Of a stretch of 64,000 nucleotides of DNA, positions 26,998-35,882 are shown one piece after another. Source of the stretch: Chelatococcus sambhunathii (GTDB lineage: Bacteria > Pseudomonadota > Alphaproteobacteria > Rhizobiales > Beijerinckiaceae); NCBI RefSeq assembly GCF_001418005.1, contig NZ_LIOL01000008.1, positions 123,328 to 187,327 of the forward strand, read 5' to 3'. The number at the start of each line of letters is the position of its first letter. The stretch's first letter is position 1. The notes under the pieces were generated by a model, which ran no database searches, was not told the origin of the DNA, and was given only the letters and a program-made list of their open reading frames with translations. The position numbers and the translations under genes were made by a program.

Positions 26998-28170
26998 GTG
27001 ACTGATCTTTCCCTGTTGTCCAGCCTGCGTCGCGAAGCCCGCGAGGCCCCCGCCAGCGGCATCGTCGACGTCGTCAACCACGGCCGCACGCGCCCCGGCC
27101 TCATCCCCCTGTGGGTCGGCGAGGGCGACATGTCGACGCCGGCCTTCATAGCCGAGGCGGCGACACGCTCGCTCGTGGCGGGCGAGACCTTCTACACCTG
27201 GCAGCGCGGCATTCCGGAGCTGCGCGAGGCTCTCGCACGCTACATCTCGCGCCTCTACGGCAAGACCTATGAGGCTGAGCGCTTCTATGTCACCGGCTCC
27301 GGCATGCAGGCGCTGCAGATCGCCGTGCGCATGCTGGTCGGCAGCGGCGACGAGGTTGTCGTGCCGACGCCGGCCTGGCCGAATTTCGGGGCAGCCATCG
27401 GCATCGCCGGCGCGACGCCTGTCCCCGTGCCGATGCAGCTCAGCAATGCCGGCTGGACGCTGGATCTCGACCGGCTGGCGGGCGCAATCACACCGGCGAC
27501 GCGGGTCATCTGCGTCAATTCCCCCGCCAACCCGACCGGCTGGACCGCGAGCCGCGAGGAACTCGCCGCCATCCTGGCGCTCGCACGCCGGCACGGCTTG
27601 TGGATCATCGCCGACGAGATCTACGGCCGCTTCGTCTATGACGGCTCGGAGCGCGCGCCGTCCTTCCGTGACGTGATGGATGCGGAAGACCGCATCGTCT
27701 TCGTGCAGACCTTCTCGAAGAACTGGGCGATGACCGGCTGGCGCGTCGGCTGGCTCGAGGCCCCGCCCGCCCTCGGCGACGTGATCGAGAATCTCATTCA
27801 ATATGCGACCTCCGGCGTTGCCGTTTTCATCCAGCGCGCCTGCATCGCCGCGCTCGACCAGGGCGAGGGCTTCATCGCCCACCAGATCGCGCGGGCGAGG
27901 GCCGGGCGCGACATCGTCTGCCGGGGCCTTTCCGCGACGGGCCGCGTGCGCTTCGCGGAGCCGACCGGGGCCTTCTATCTCTTCTTCAGCGTCGACGGCG
28001 AGGACGATACGCGCCGCCTCGCCATCCGCCTCGTCGACGAGGCGAATGTCGGCCTTGCGCCCGGCACGGCCTTCGGCGCCGGCGGCGAGCGCTTCCTGCG
28101 CCTGTGCTTCGCCCGCAAGGCGGAGGATCTCGAGGAGGCTGTCGCCCGCCTCGCCCGCGCGTTGACCTGA
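26998..28170 (+). CDS. PLP-dependent aminotransferase (class I/II)
   Basis: The 390-residue fold-type I aminotransferase has the PLP lysine at about residue 241 in TFSKNWAMTGWRVGW. The cofactor contacts NSPANPTG (about 174-181) and ADEIYGRFVYDG (about 205-216) are present, as is the C-terminal Arg segment FLRLCFA. It transfers amino groups between an amino acid and a 2-oxo acid, probably aspartate/aromatic type; the exact substrate cannot be read. I chose the GTG at 26998 because TDLSLLSSLRREAREAPASG begins the conserved N-terminus; the open frame extends 57 bases further to a GTG with no good site. Confidence 0.87.
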   Translation: MTDLSLLSSLRREAREAPASGIVDVVNHGRTRPGLIPLWVGEGDMSTPAFIAEAATRSLVAGETFYTWQRGIPELREALARYISRLYGKTYEAERFYVTGSGMQALQIAVRMLVGSGDEVVVPTPAWPNFGAAIGIAGATPVPVPMQLSNAGWTLDLDRLAGAITPATRVICVNSPANPTGWTASREELAAILALARRHGLWIIADEIYGRFVYDGSERAPSFRDVMDAEDRIVFVQTFSKNWAMTGWRVGWLEAPPALGDVIENLIQYATSGVAVFIQRACIAALDQGEGFIAHQIARARAGRDIVCRGLSATGRVRFAEPTGAFYLFFSVDGEDDTRRLAIRLVDEANVGLAPGTAFGAGGERFLRLCFARKAEDLEEAVARLARALT

Positions 28171-28277
28171 GCGTCCTTCGCCCCCGGCAGGGCCGCCCTG
28201 CGCCGGGCGCCCTTGGCGAAGCCGTTCGGGCGGTGCATTGAAGGGACATCGCCGAAGACAGGGAGACGGACGGGCGA

Positions 28278-29330
28278 ATGCTGCGCGATCGCGAGACGGT
28301 GCGAAACGGCCTTCGGCAGGTTGGCCAGATCCTCGTTGCGGCGGCCGGCGGCTTCGTTTTCCATCTCCTCGACGTTCCGGCCGCCTGGCTGTCCGGCTCC
28401 GTCGTCGCGGTCGGACTGCTGTGCGCCGCCCGCCGCGCGGTGCCGATGGCGCCCGGCCTCGCCGATGCGGCCATGCTGCTCGCGGGCACCTCCATGGGGG
28501 CAGCCGCGACGCCGGAAGCGATGGCCGCCTTCGCCCGCTATCCGGCGAGCCTCATGCTGCTGGCGCTGAGCGTCGCGGCCGTCGTCATCACATCCGGCCT
28601 GTGGCTGGTGCGGCTGTCGCGGTGGAACCGGCTCGATGCGCTGCTCGCCTCCATGCCGGGTGCATTGTCCACCGTCATGGCCGTCGCGGCCGACAGGAAC
28701 GCCAGCGTCGGCCCCATCGCGGTCGTCCAGTCCTTCCGCCTCGCCGTCCTCGTCGTCGTCCTGCCGAGCGTGCTCTTCGCGCTCGAGGGCGGGCAGGGCG
28801 GCATCGTCTTCGGCGGCGTGGCGATGAGCGCCCTGTCGCTCGGCGCGGTGCTCCTCCTCGGCTGGGGCGTCGGCGAGGTCCTGCGCCGGCTGCGCATGGC
28901 CGCGCCGCTGCTGCTCGGCGCCACGCTGGTCAGCGGCACGGCGCATGCGCTCTCCATCGTCGATGGGCTGATGCCGCCCAGCATCACCACCTTCGGCCTC
29001 GTGCTGCTCGGCTGTTTCATCGGTGCGCGCTTCCGCTCGGTCGACCGGCACGCGCTCGTCGCCAGCATGCCGGCCGCCTTCGCCTCCTTCGTCCTGTCCA
29101 TCATCGTCGCCTCGGTCTTCGCCTTCGCGGCGGCGGGCCTTGCCCATGTGCCCTTCGGCACGGCACTGGTCGCCTTCGCGCCCGGCGGGCTCGAGGCGAT
29201 GACGGTGCTCGCGCTCATCATGGGGCTTGATCCGATCTTCGTCGGGTCGCACCACCTCGCCCGCTTCCTCGGTATCGGCATCGCGCTGCCGATGATCGTC
29301 GGCTGGATGGGTCGCCGCCGGCGCGCGTGA
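28278..29330 (+). CDS. AbrB-duplication membrane protein (TIGR03082 type)
   Basis: This 350-residue inner-membrane protein has about ten helices arranged as two similar halves. Each half contains a helix-breaking segment of the form SMPGALSTVMAVAAD (about 126-140) or FAPGGLEAMTVLALIMG (about 298-314). It belongs to the family often mis-named AbrB transcriptional regulator or ammonia monooxygenase; it is neither, and its role is unknown, perhaps transport. The ATG at 28278 is preceded by GGGAGA. It stands alone between the aminotransferase and a small ORF. Confidence 0.82.
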   Translation: MLRDRETVRNGLRQVGQILVAAAGGFVFHLLDVPAAWLSGSVVAVGLLCAARRAVPMAPGLADAAMLLAGTSMGAAATPEAMAAFARYPASLMLLALSVAAVVITSGLWLVRLSRWNRLDALLASMPGALSTVMAVAADRNASVGPIAVVQSFRLAVLVVVLPSVLFALEGGQGGIVFGGVAMSALSLGAVLLLGWGVGEVLRRLRMAAPLLLGATLVSGTAHALSIVDGLMPPSITTFGLVLLGCFIGARFRSVDRHALVASMPAAFASFVLSIIVASVFAFAAAGLAHVPFGTALVAFAPGGLEAMTVLALIMGLDPIFVGSHHLARFLGIGIALPMIVGWMGRRRRA

Positions 29331-29451
29331 TCGCCCGCACACGGCGGGCCCCTTCATCGTCGTCCACCCGGATGCCGGTGCGGTCTCGCACAGGCGGCCT
29401 GGCACGGCGCGTGCTGAGCTTCCTCTCGATGTTTCATGAGGGGAGGTGCCG

Positions 29452-29784
29452 ATGATGGGTTCTGCGTCAACTTCGGCCTACGAACGCAGCCGGCCGGCCG
29501 GCCGGCGCAAGCGGGTCCGCAAGGGCACGCTGGTCTGTTCCATCCTGCACCTGTGCGGCGAGACGAGACGGCGCATCGCCGACTATGATCCGCGCCTGTG
29601 GTCCGTCATTTCGGTCAAGGACGGGCATGCCCTTCCCGTGACAGCGCTCGAGGATGCCGACCTGTGTGCAGCGGCTCCGGACCTCGCGCTCGTGCTTGCT
29701 CATGCACGGCAGGCCGGCTTCCGCTACGTGGTTCTGAGCGAAGACGGCGCAGCGATTTCCGGCCTGCCGCTCTACCCGTCCTGA
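29452..29784 (+). CDS. small hypothetical protein, basic N-terminus
   Basis: The 110-residue product is not recognised. The first 30 residues are rich in Arg/Lys (AYERSRPAGRRKRVRKG). A compact domain follows with alternating hydrophobic strands and helices (TLVCSILHLCGETRRRIADY ... ALVLAHARQAGFRYVVLSED). A strong GGGGAGG site sits 5 bases before the ATG at 29452 and 8 before a second ATG at 29455, which supports real translation. Its end overlaps the convergent aminomutase gene by 13 bases. No signal peptide or membrane helix is evident. Confidence 0.55.
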   Translation: MMGSASTSAYERSRPAGRRKRVRKGTLVCSILHLCGETRRRIADYDPRLWSVISVKDGHALPVTALEDADLCAAAPDLALVLAHARQAGFRYVVLSEDGAAISGLPLYPS

Positions 29785-30845
29785 TCCGTTCCGGGCGGGT
29801 AGCTGTGCCTGCCACCATCGGTGTCGCGGATGGTGAGCCGTTCTGTGTCAGGGGATGTCTCGATATAGGACGGGCCAATCGGCACCTTGCCATGGCCGCC
29901 GGGAATGTCGAGCACATAGGTGGGCTGGCACAGGCCCGACCAGCGTCCGCGCAGGGTCCGCATCAGGGCCTGCCCCTCGCCAATGCCCGTCCGGAAATGG
30001 CTGGTGCCCGGGGCGAGATCGCCGTGGTGCAGGTAGTAGGGCTTGATGCGGTTCTCGACCAAACGGCGCATCAGGGCCCCGAGCACGGCGGGATTGTCGT
30101 TGACGCCCGCGAGCAGCACCGTCTGGCTGAGCAGCACGATGCCGGCATCCACCAGCCGGGCGAGGGCCCGGCATGCCTCATCACCCAGTTCGCGCGGGTG
30201 GTTGGCGTGGACGACGACATAGGTCGCCTTGCCCGACGCCTTGAGGGCTTCAACCAGCGCATCGTCGATGCGGCCGGGCTCCACCACGGGCACCCGGCTG
30301 TGGAAGCGCACCACCTTGACATGATCGATGCCCGCCAGCGCCTGCATCACCTCGCCCAGGCGGCGGGGTGAGGCGACGAGCGGGTCGCCGCCGGTCAGGA
30401 TGACCTCCCAGATCGCCTCGGTGTCGCGGATATAGGCGAGGGCCGCGGCGAGCGCGTCGCCCGAGAGCGTGCCGTGGCCGGAGGGGCCCACCATCTCGCG
30501 GCGGAAGCAGAAGCGGCAATAGACCGGGCAGACGTGCACGAGCTTCAGGAGCACCCGGTCGGGATAGCGGTGGACGATGCCCTCGACGGGGCTGTGGGCT
30601 TCGTCACCGATGGGATCGGCCCTCTCCTCGGGGCTTGTGACGAGTTCGGCCGCATCGGGCAAGAATTGGCGCGCGATGGGATCGTCGGGGTCGTCCGCGT
30701 CGATCAGTTCCGCCATGGTCGGTGTGATGGAGACGGCATAGCGCGCGGCGACGGCCTCGAGCGCTTCGAGCTTCTCCGGGGGCGCAAGACCGGCGTCGAC
30801 GAGTTGCCGGGCCCGCGTGAGCGGGCGCCTGAACGGAGCGGTCAT
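29772..30845 (-). CDS. epmB: lysine 2,3-aminomutase-like radical SAM protein, EF-P modification (EpmB-like)
   Basis: This 357-residue radical SAM enzyme has its cluster motif at Cys106, Cys110 and Cys113 (CPVYCRFCFRRE). It also shows the ILTGGDPL segment, YYLHHGDLAPGTSHFRTG and the C-terminal VLDIPGGHGKVPI, whose Lys is the expected PLP anchor. It should convert alpha-lysine to beta-lysine, the modification later placed on elongation factor P. The start overlaps the stop of the lysyl-transferase gene as ATGA, and efp lies immediately divergent. A free-lysine aminomutase (KamA) role cannot be excluded, but the neighbours favour EF-P modification. Confidence 0.9.
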   Translation of the reverse strand: MTAPFRRPLTRARQLVDAGLAPPEKLEALEAVAARYAVSITPTMAELIDADDPDDPIARQFLPDAAELVTSPEERADPIGDEAHSPVEGIVHRYPDRVLLKLVHVCPVYCRFCFRREMVGPSGHGTLSGDALAAALAYIRDTEAIWEVILTGGDPLVASPRRLGEVMQALAGIDHVKVVRFHSRVPVVEPGRIDDALVEALKASGKATYVVVHANHPRELGDEACRALARLVDAGIVLLSQTVLLAGVNDNPAVLGALMRRLVENRIKPYYLHHGDLAPGTSHFRTGIGEGQALMRTLRGRWSGLCQPTYVLDIPGGHGKVPIGPSYIETSPDTERLTIRDTDGGRHSYPPGTDQDG

Positions 30846-31906
30846 GGCCGGCTCTCCTCTTCGCGCGGCATCGGTGTCCAGATGACGTCCTCGATGCGCC
30901 GGGCGCCGGCGAGCAGCATCACCAGCCGGTCGAAGCCGAGCGCGCAGCCGCTCGCTGCCGGCATCAGGGCAAGCGCGGCAAGGAACTCCTCGTCGATGGG
31001 GTAGCGCTCGCCGTAGATGCGCTCCTTCTCGGCCATGTCGGCCTCGAAGCGCCGGCGCTGCTCGTGTGGGTCCGTCAGCTCGCTGAAGGCATTGGCGAGC
31101 TCGACGCCGCAGGCATAGAGCTCGAAGCGCTCGGCGAGGCGCGGGTCATCCGGCTTGCGGCGGGCAAGGGCCGCCTCGCTTGCCGGATAGTCGGTGAGGA
31201 GGGTCGGCCGGCCGCAGCCGAGCCCGGGCTCGATGCGCTCGGACAGGATGCGGCTGAAGATGTCCGACCAGGTGTCGTCGGCGGCGGCGCGGATGCCACG
31301 CTCGCCGGCGAGCGTGGCGAGCCGGTCGCGGTCGTTGTCCGCCCCGTCCGGCCCGAGGGTCGGGGCAAGATCGATGTCGGCATGGCGCGCGAAGGCCTCG
31401 ACGACGGTGAGTTCCTCCGGCTCGGCGAAGGGGTCCGCCTCGCGGCCGCGGAAGGCGAGGCGCGTGGCGCCCGCCGCCTCGGCGGCGCGCGGCAGGAGGC
31501 GGGCGCAGTCCGCCATCATGGCGCGATAGTCGGTTTCGGCCCTGTACCATTCGAGCATGGTGAACTCGGGATGGTGCAGGTCGCTGCGCTCGCGGTTGCG
31601 GAAGACGCGGGCGAAATCGAAGATCCGCGTCTCCCCCGCCGCCAGCAGCTTCTTGCAGCCGAATTCCGGCGAGGTGTGCAGGTAGAGCGGGCGCGGCGCG
31701 CCATCGGCGCCGAGAAGGGCGCTGGCGAAGGCGTGCAGGTGCGTCTCGTTGCCCGGTGAGACCTGCAGGATGCCGCTTTCGACCTCGGTGAAGCCCTCGT
31801 CGGCGAACAGGCGGCGCAGGGCCTCTTTCACGCGGCCGCGCGTGAGCAGCAGCGGCCGGCGATCGGCATGGAAATGGGGGCGCCACCAGGCGGTCGTGTC
31901 GAGCAT
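30842..31906 (-). CDS. epmA: EF-P--(R)-beta-lysine ligase, LysRS-like
   Basis: This 354-residue truncated class II lysyl-tRNA synthetase paralogue lacks the anticodon-binding domain. It has class II motif 2 in ARVFRNRERSDLHHPEFTMLE (about 113-133) and motif 3 in SGCALGFDRLVMLLAG (about 318-333). Enzymes of this kind activate beta-lysine and attach it to the conserved Lys of EF-P. The ATG at 31906 (MLDTTAWWRP) opens the catalytic core; upstream in-frame residues are not conserved. It is coupled to epmB by a 4-base overlap and diverges from efp over about 175 bases, so the modification enzymes and substrate share a control region. Confidence 0.93.
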   Translation of the reverse strand: MLDTTAWWRPHFHADRRPLLLTRGRVKEALRRLFADEGFTEVESGILQVSPGNETHLHAFASALLGADGAPRPLYLHTSPEFGCKKLLAAGETRIFDFARVFRNRERSDLHHPEFTMLEWYRAETDYRAMMADCARLLPRAAEAAGATRLAFRGREADPFAEPEELTVVEAFARHADIDLAPTLGPDGADNDRDRLATLAGERGIRAAADDTWSDIFSRILSERIEPGLGCGRPTLLTDYPASEAALARRKPDDPRLAERFELYACGVELANAFSELTDPHEQRRRFEADMAEKERIYGERYPIDEEFLAALALMPAASGCALGFDRLVMLLAGARRIEDVIWTPMPREEESRP

Positions 31907-32080
31907 GGCGGGACTTCTAGCGCGGTCGGGCGAGCGTGAGAAGCCGCGCGACGTGGGGGAAGCGAAAAGCGGTTCCCACTTTCCGCTCCGATGCTCTATG
32001 GTGCGCGCCGACGTTTCGCGGGCTGGTCGGATATTCGAACCGGGGCTGCCCAAGGACAAGCGACAACAGAGGTTACTTCA

Positions 32081-32647
32081 GTGAAGGTCATCGCCAGTTC
32101 CGTGCGCAAGGGCAACATTCTTGAGGTGGACGGTCAGCTCTACGTCGTCCTTTCGGCCGAGAGCTTCTTTCCCGGCAAGGGCACGCCGACCACGCAGATC
32201 GACATGCGCCGCCTGTCCGACGGCACCAAGACGAGCCAGCGCTACAAGACGACCGAGCAGGTCGAGCGCGCTTATGTCGAGGATCGCGAGCACACCTATC
32301 TCTATCAGGATGGCGACAACTACATCTTCATGAACCCCGAGACGTACGACCAGCTGCCCGTGCCGGCGGACGTCGTTGGCGATCAGGCCGTCTACCTGCA
32401 GGAGGGCATGGCCTGCATGATCTCCATCTACGAAGGCAATGCCGTTGCCATCGACCTGCCGCAGCGCGTGATACTCGAGGTCGTCGAGACGGAGCCGACG
32501 GTGAAGGGCCAGACCGCCTCGTCGTCCTACAAGCCGGCCATCCTGTCGAACGGCGTGCGCACCATGGTGCCCCCGCACATCGGCACCGGCACCCGCATCG
32601 TCATCATGACGGCGGACGGCTCCTACGTGGAACGCGCCAAGGACTGA
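32081..32647 (+). CDS. efp: translation elongation factor P
   Basis: This 188-residue EF-P has a KOW-like first domain ([17 protein letters not shown]) and two OB domains ending [17 protein letters not shown]. The loop PGKG carries the modifiable Lys at residue 33, equivalent to Lys34 of E. coli. EF-P relieves ribosome stalling at polyproline. The start is a GTG after AGAGG, confirmed by the conserved N-terminus; the open frame continues upstream but that part is not EF-P. epmA and epmB lie divergent, completing the modification module. Confidence 0.97.
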   Translation: MKVIASSVRKGNILEVDGQLYVVLSAESFFPGKGTPTTQIDMRRLSDGTKTSQRYKTTEQVERAYVEDREHTYLYQDGDNYIFMNPETYDQLPVPADVVGDQAVYLQEGMACMISIYEGNAVAIDLPQRVILEVVETEPTVKGQTASSSYKPAILSNGVRTMVPPHIGTGTRIVIMTADGSYVERAKD

Positions 32648-32680
32648 CGGGCGCGAGATCCGGCAATTGGGCCTGCCGCC

Positions 32681-34273
32681 TCAGGCGGCGGGCACCGCCG
32701 GGCGCAAGCGCGGCAGCGACCAGGTATCGGTGGGCCGGCTGTGCCCGCGCAGCGTCATGATGCCCACATGGACGAGGCCGGACAGCGGGTCCGCATCGCC
32801 ATCGCAGGCCTTCAGCGCCGCCGCCCGCGTCTCCGTGCTCAGCACGATGGCGGCATCGATTTCCTTGCTCAGGCTCTGCAGCCGGCTCGCCACGTTCACC
32901 GTGTCGCCGATGACGGTCACCGACCGTGTCGTCTCCGAGCCGATGTCGCCGAGCATCACCTCGCCCGTATGCAGGCCGATGCCCATGTCGAGCGGCGCCT
33001 CGCCGCGCGCGCGCCGCCGCTCGTTGATGCCGGCGAGCCCGTCCTGCATCTCGCGCGCGCAGGCGATCGCGCGCAGCGCATCGTCGGGCGATGGCTCGGG
33101 CATGCCGAACACTGCCATGAGGCCGTCGCCGAGATAGCGGTCAAGCGTCCCCTCGTGGCGGAAGACGATATCCGTCATGGTGGCGTGGAAATCCCTGAGG
33201 AGGGCGATGGTCGCCTCGGGGCCCTCCGCCTCCGACAGGAGGGTGAATTTGCGCAGGTCACAGAACAGGACGGTTGCCGGCTGGCGGTGTGGCTTCTCGA
33301 AGGGGCGGCCGAGTCGGGCGATGAGATCGACCATGTTGGGCGAGAAGTGCTTGGAAAGGTTGACCCGCTCGGCAATGGAGCGGCGGCTCTCCGTGATCGC
33401 GGCATAGAGCACGAGATGCGTCTCCACGATGGAGACGAGGTAGAGCTGCACGAGAAGCAGCGCCACGGTCTCCCGGCGCAGGCCCTGCTGCGCGGCGTAG
33501 ATATTGTCCGCCACCACGGTCACGGCGATGAACGCGCCGGACAGGACGATGGCCGTGAAGGCGCGCGGCTTTGTGGTCAGTGCCGCTGCGGCGAGCGTCG
33601 GCCCGAACAGGAGCAGCATGGCCGCATTCTCGACATCGGGCGTGAAGTCGACAAGCCAGGCGGCGACGGCAGCGACGATCAGCGCCAGCCAGCAGGCGAG
33701 GCTGACGAGTGACGGCCGGCCGAACTCCTCGCGGCCGTTCCAGGCCATCAGCAGCGGCGTGACGAGCACGGTCCCGGCAAGGTCCGAGATGAACCAGGTC
33801 ATGAAGCGCGGCGGCAGGTCGACGAGGCGCTCTGTGCCCGGGAAGGCGCCGGTCAGGTAGAGGACGAGAACGCCGATCAGGGCCGCGACGGCGGAGATGA
33901 CGAGGCAGCCGGCAATGAGGAAGACGACCATGTCCCGCGTGCGGCCGAACATGTCGTCGGCACCGCCGGCCAGGCGGCAGGCATGGCGGGCGGCGAGGGC
34001 GCCGACGATCGTCGCCCCGACAAGGAGGAGCTCGGCGGCGAGGCGCAGCGGCTCCGCATAGGCGTTGGCGACCGTTGCCGCGCCGCCGATGGCCACCGGC
34101 AGGAGGCCGGCCGGCCCGTGCCGGAGGACGAGGAACAGTGCGATGCCGATGGCCGGCCAGACCGGCACGATGCCGTCGGCGCCGCCGGCGAACATCTGCG
34201 CGTAGTACGCCAGCACGAAATAGGCGAGCGACCAGGCCAGGACCCGCGCGATCGACAAGTGTTGCCTCCCCAT
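32681..34273 (-). CDS. MASE1-type membrane adenylate/guanylate cyclase (class III)
   Basis: This 530-residue protein has an N-terminal MASE1-like sensory membrane domain of about eight helices (about 5-300). A short linker (SKHFSPNMVDLIARLG) leads to a class III cyclase domain (about 335-515). The catalytic domain shows TVLFCDLRKFTLLSE (first metal Asp), RYLGDGLMAVFGMPE (second metal Asp) and VIGDTVNVASRLQSL (transition-state Asn). It should make cAMP in response to a membrane signal; a guanylate cyclase cannot be excluded. The ATG at 34273 has GGAAGG upstream. Its end is 33 bases from convergent efp. Confidence 0.88.
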   Translation of the reverse strand: MGRQHLSIARVLAWSLAYFVLAYYAQMFAGGADGIVPVWPAIGIALFLVLRHGPAGLLPVAIGGAATVANAYAEPLRLAAELLLVGATIVGALAARHACRLAGGADDMFGRTRDMVVFLIAGCLVISAVAALIGVLVLYLTGAFPGTERLVDLPPRFMTWFISDLAGTVLVTPLLMAWNGREEFGRPSLVSLACWLALIVAAVAAWLVDFTPDVENAAMLLLFGPTLAAAALTTKPRAFTAIVLSGAFIAVTVVADNIYAAQQGLRRETVALLLVQLYLVSIVETHLVLYAAITESRRSIAERVNLSKHFSPNMVDLIARLGRPFEKPHRQPATVLFCDLRKFTLLSEAEGPEATIALLRDFHATMTDIVFRHEGTLDRYLGDGLMAVFGMPEPSPDDALRAIACAREMQDGLAGINERRRARGEAPLDMGIGLHTGEVMLGDIGSETTRSVTVIGDTVNVASRLQSLSKEIDAAIVLSTETRAAALKACDGDADPLSGLVHVGIMTLRGHSRPTDTWSLPRLRPAVPAA

Positions 34274-34341
34274 TGCCTTCCCGCGGCAGGATAGAGCCCC
34301 CGGCGCACGGTGCAACGCCTGCGCCTTCGAGGGCGCCGGAC

Positions 34342-34368
34342 AAAAAAGCCCCGGCCAGGGGCCGGGGC
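34342..34368 (-). terminator. intrinsic terminator of the met operon
   Basis: A 9-bp stem GCCCCGGCC/GGCCGGGGC (34348-34356 with 34360-34368) has a 3-base loop. On the minus strand it is followed by a run of six T (plus-strand A at 34342-34347). It lies 26 bases downstream of the first metQ stop. Confidence 0.92.
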
Positions 34369-34393
34369 AAGGCTCGGGAGGAAAAGACAGCGC

Positions 34394-35176
34394 TTACCAG
34401 CTCGGCAGGACGGCGCCCTTGAAGGTCTCCTCGACGAAGGCCTTCACCTCCGGTGAGTGGTACGATTCGAGCAGCGTCTTCACCCAGGGCTTGTCCTTGT
34501 CGGCACTGCGCACGGCGATCAGGTTGACATAGGGACCCTTGGCGTCCTCGCGCAGGATGGCATCCTGCGGCTTGAGGCCCGCCGAGACGGCATAGTTCGT
34601 GTTGACCGCCGCGGCGGCGACGTCGTCGAGCGAGCGCGGCGTCTGGGCGGCGTCGACCTCGAGGAACTTCAGCTTCTTCGGATTCTCGACGATGTCGGCG
34701 ACGGTGGGCTTGAAGCCGACGCCGTCCTTCAGCTTGATGACGCCCTTGTCCTGCAGGAGGAGGAGCGAGCGCCCGCCGTTCGTCGGGTCGTTCTGGATGG
34801 CGATGGTGGCGCCGTCCGGCACCTCGTCCCACGACTTGTGCCTCTTCGAGTAGATGCCGAGCGGGAAGTTCACCGTGAGGCCGACGCTCTCGATCTTGAA
34901 GCCGCGGTCGGCCACCTGGTTGTCGAGATAGGGCTGGTTCTGGAACGAGTTGGCCTGCAGCTCGCCGGCGTCGAGCGCGGTGTTAGGCACGACATAGTCC
35001 GAGAACTCGATGATCTCGATGTCGAGGCCCTTCTTGGCGGCGACGGGCTTCACCGCCTCGAGGATCTGGGCGTGCGGGCCGGGCGTCACGCCGATCTTGA
35101 TCGTCTCCGCCTGGGCGGAGGCCGCGCCGAGGCCGATGGCGGCGGCAAGGGCGGCGGTGAGAATGCGGATGGACAT
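34394..35176 (-). CDS. metQ: MetQ/NlpA family methionine-binding protein, copy 1
   Basis: This 260-residue periplasmic binding protein has a signal peptide (MSIRILTAALAAAIGLGAAS, cleavage near AQA-ETIK). Family segments include IKIGVTPGPHAQILEAVKPV, IEIIEFSDYVVPN, FQNQPYLDNQ, NDPTNGGRSLLLLQ and VNTNYA. No lipobox cysteine is present, unlike the lipoprotein MetQ of enterics, so it is probably soluble in the periplasm. It delivers methionine to MetN-MetI, encoded just upstream, and is last in the operon, ahead of a terminator. A second MetQ copy is first in the operon. The longer open frame upstream of ATG 35176 is not used. Confidence 0.92.
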   Translation of the reverse strand: MSIRILTAALAAAIGLGAASAQAETIKIGVTPGPHAQILEAVKPVAAKKGLDIEIIEFSDYVVPNTALDAGELQANSFQNQPYLDNQVADRGFKIESVGLTVNFPLGIYSKRHKSWDEVPDGATIAIQNDPTNGGRSLLLLQDKGVIKLKDGVGFKPTVADIVENPKKLKFLEVDAAQTPRSLDDVAAAAVNTNYAVSAGLKPQDAILREDAKGPYVNLIAVRSADKDKPWVKTLLESYHSPEVKAFVEETFKGAVLPSW

Positions 35177-35216
35177 AAGGAATAACCCCCAGTGGTGTGG
35201 AACTGCGGAAACGAGA

Positions 35217-35882
35217 TCAGGCGTGGCGCAGGCGCTTGTTGAGCCTGAGCGCCAGGCGATCACCGAGGCTCTGCACGCCCTGCACGAGGACGATGAGCAC
35301 GATGACGACGGAGGCCATCACCTCGGGCATGAAGCGCTGGTAGCCGTAGCGGATGCCAAGGTCGCCCAGCCCGCCGCCGCCGACGACGCCGACGATGGCC
35401 GAGTAGCCGATGAGGCTGACGATGGCGAGGGTGAGGCCCAGCACGATGCCGGGCAGTGCCTCGGGCACGAGCACCTTGGCGACGATCTGCAGGGGCGAGG
35501 CACCCATGGCGCGGGCCGCCTCGATAAGCCCTTGGTCGACCTCGCGCACCGCCGCCTCGATCAGGCGGGCGATGAAGGGCGTCGCCGCCACCGTCAGCGG
35601 CACGATGGCCGCCGTGGTGCCGATTGAGGTGCCGGCGACGAGGCGCGTGAAGGGAATGATGGCGACGACGAGGATGATGAAGGGCGTCGAGCGCGTGGCG
35701 TTGACGATGAAGCCGAGCGCCCCGTTGAGCCACGGCGCCGACAGGAGCTCGCCGCGGCGGCTCGTGGCGAGAAAGACGCCGAGCGGCAGGCCGAAGAGCG
35801 TGCCGAGCGCCGTCGCGACGAGCACCATGTAGAGCGTATCGGCGGTCGCCTGCAGGATGAGGCGGGCGATTTCAGGCGACAT
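35217..35882 (-). CDS. metI: methionine ABC transporter permease
   Basis: This 221-residue permease has five predicted helices and the EAA coupling loop [19 protein letters not shown] (about 130-148), which contacts the ATPase. The N-terminus [20 protein letters not shown] is characteristic of MetI. It forms the membrane channel with MetN. Its start lies inside the last 11 bases of metN, so translation is coupled. Forty bases separate it from downstream metQ copy 1. Confidence 0.95.
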   Translation of the reverse strand: MSPEIARLILQATADTLYMVLVATALGTLFGLPLGVFLATSRRGELLSAPWLNGALGFIVNATRSTPFIILVVAIIPFTRLVAGTSIGTTAAIVPLTVAATPFIARLIEAAVREVDQGLIEAARAMGASPLQIVAKVLVPEALPGIVLGLTLAIVSLIGYSAIVGVVGGGGLGDLGIRYGYQRFMPEVMASVVIVLIVLVQGVQSLGDRLALRLNKRLRHA

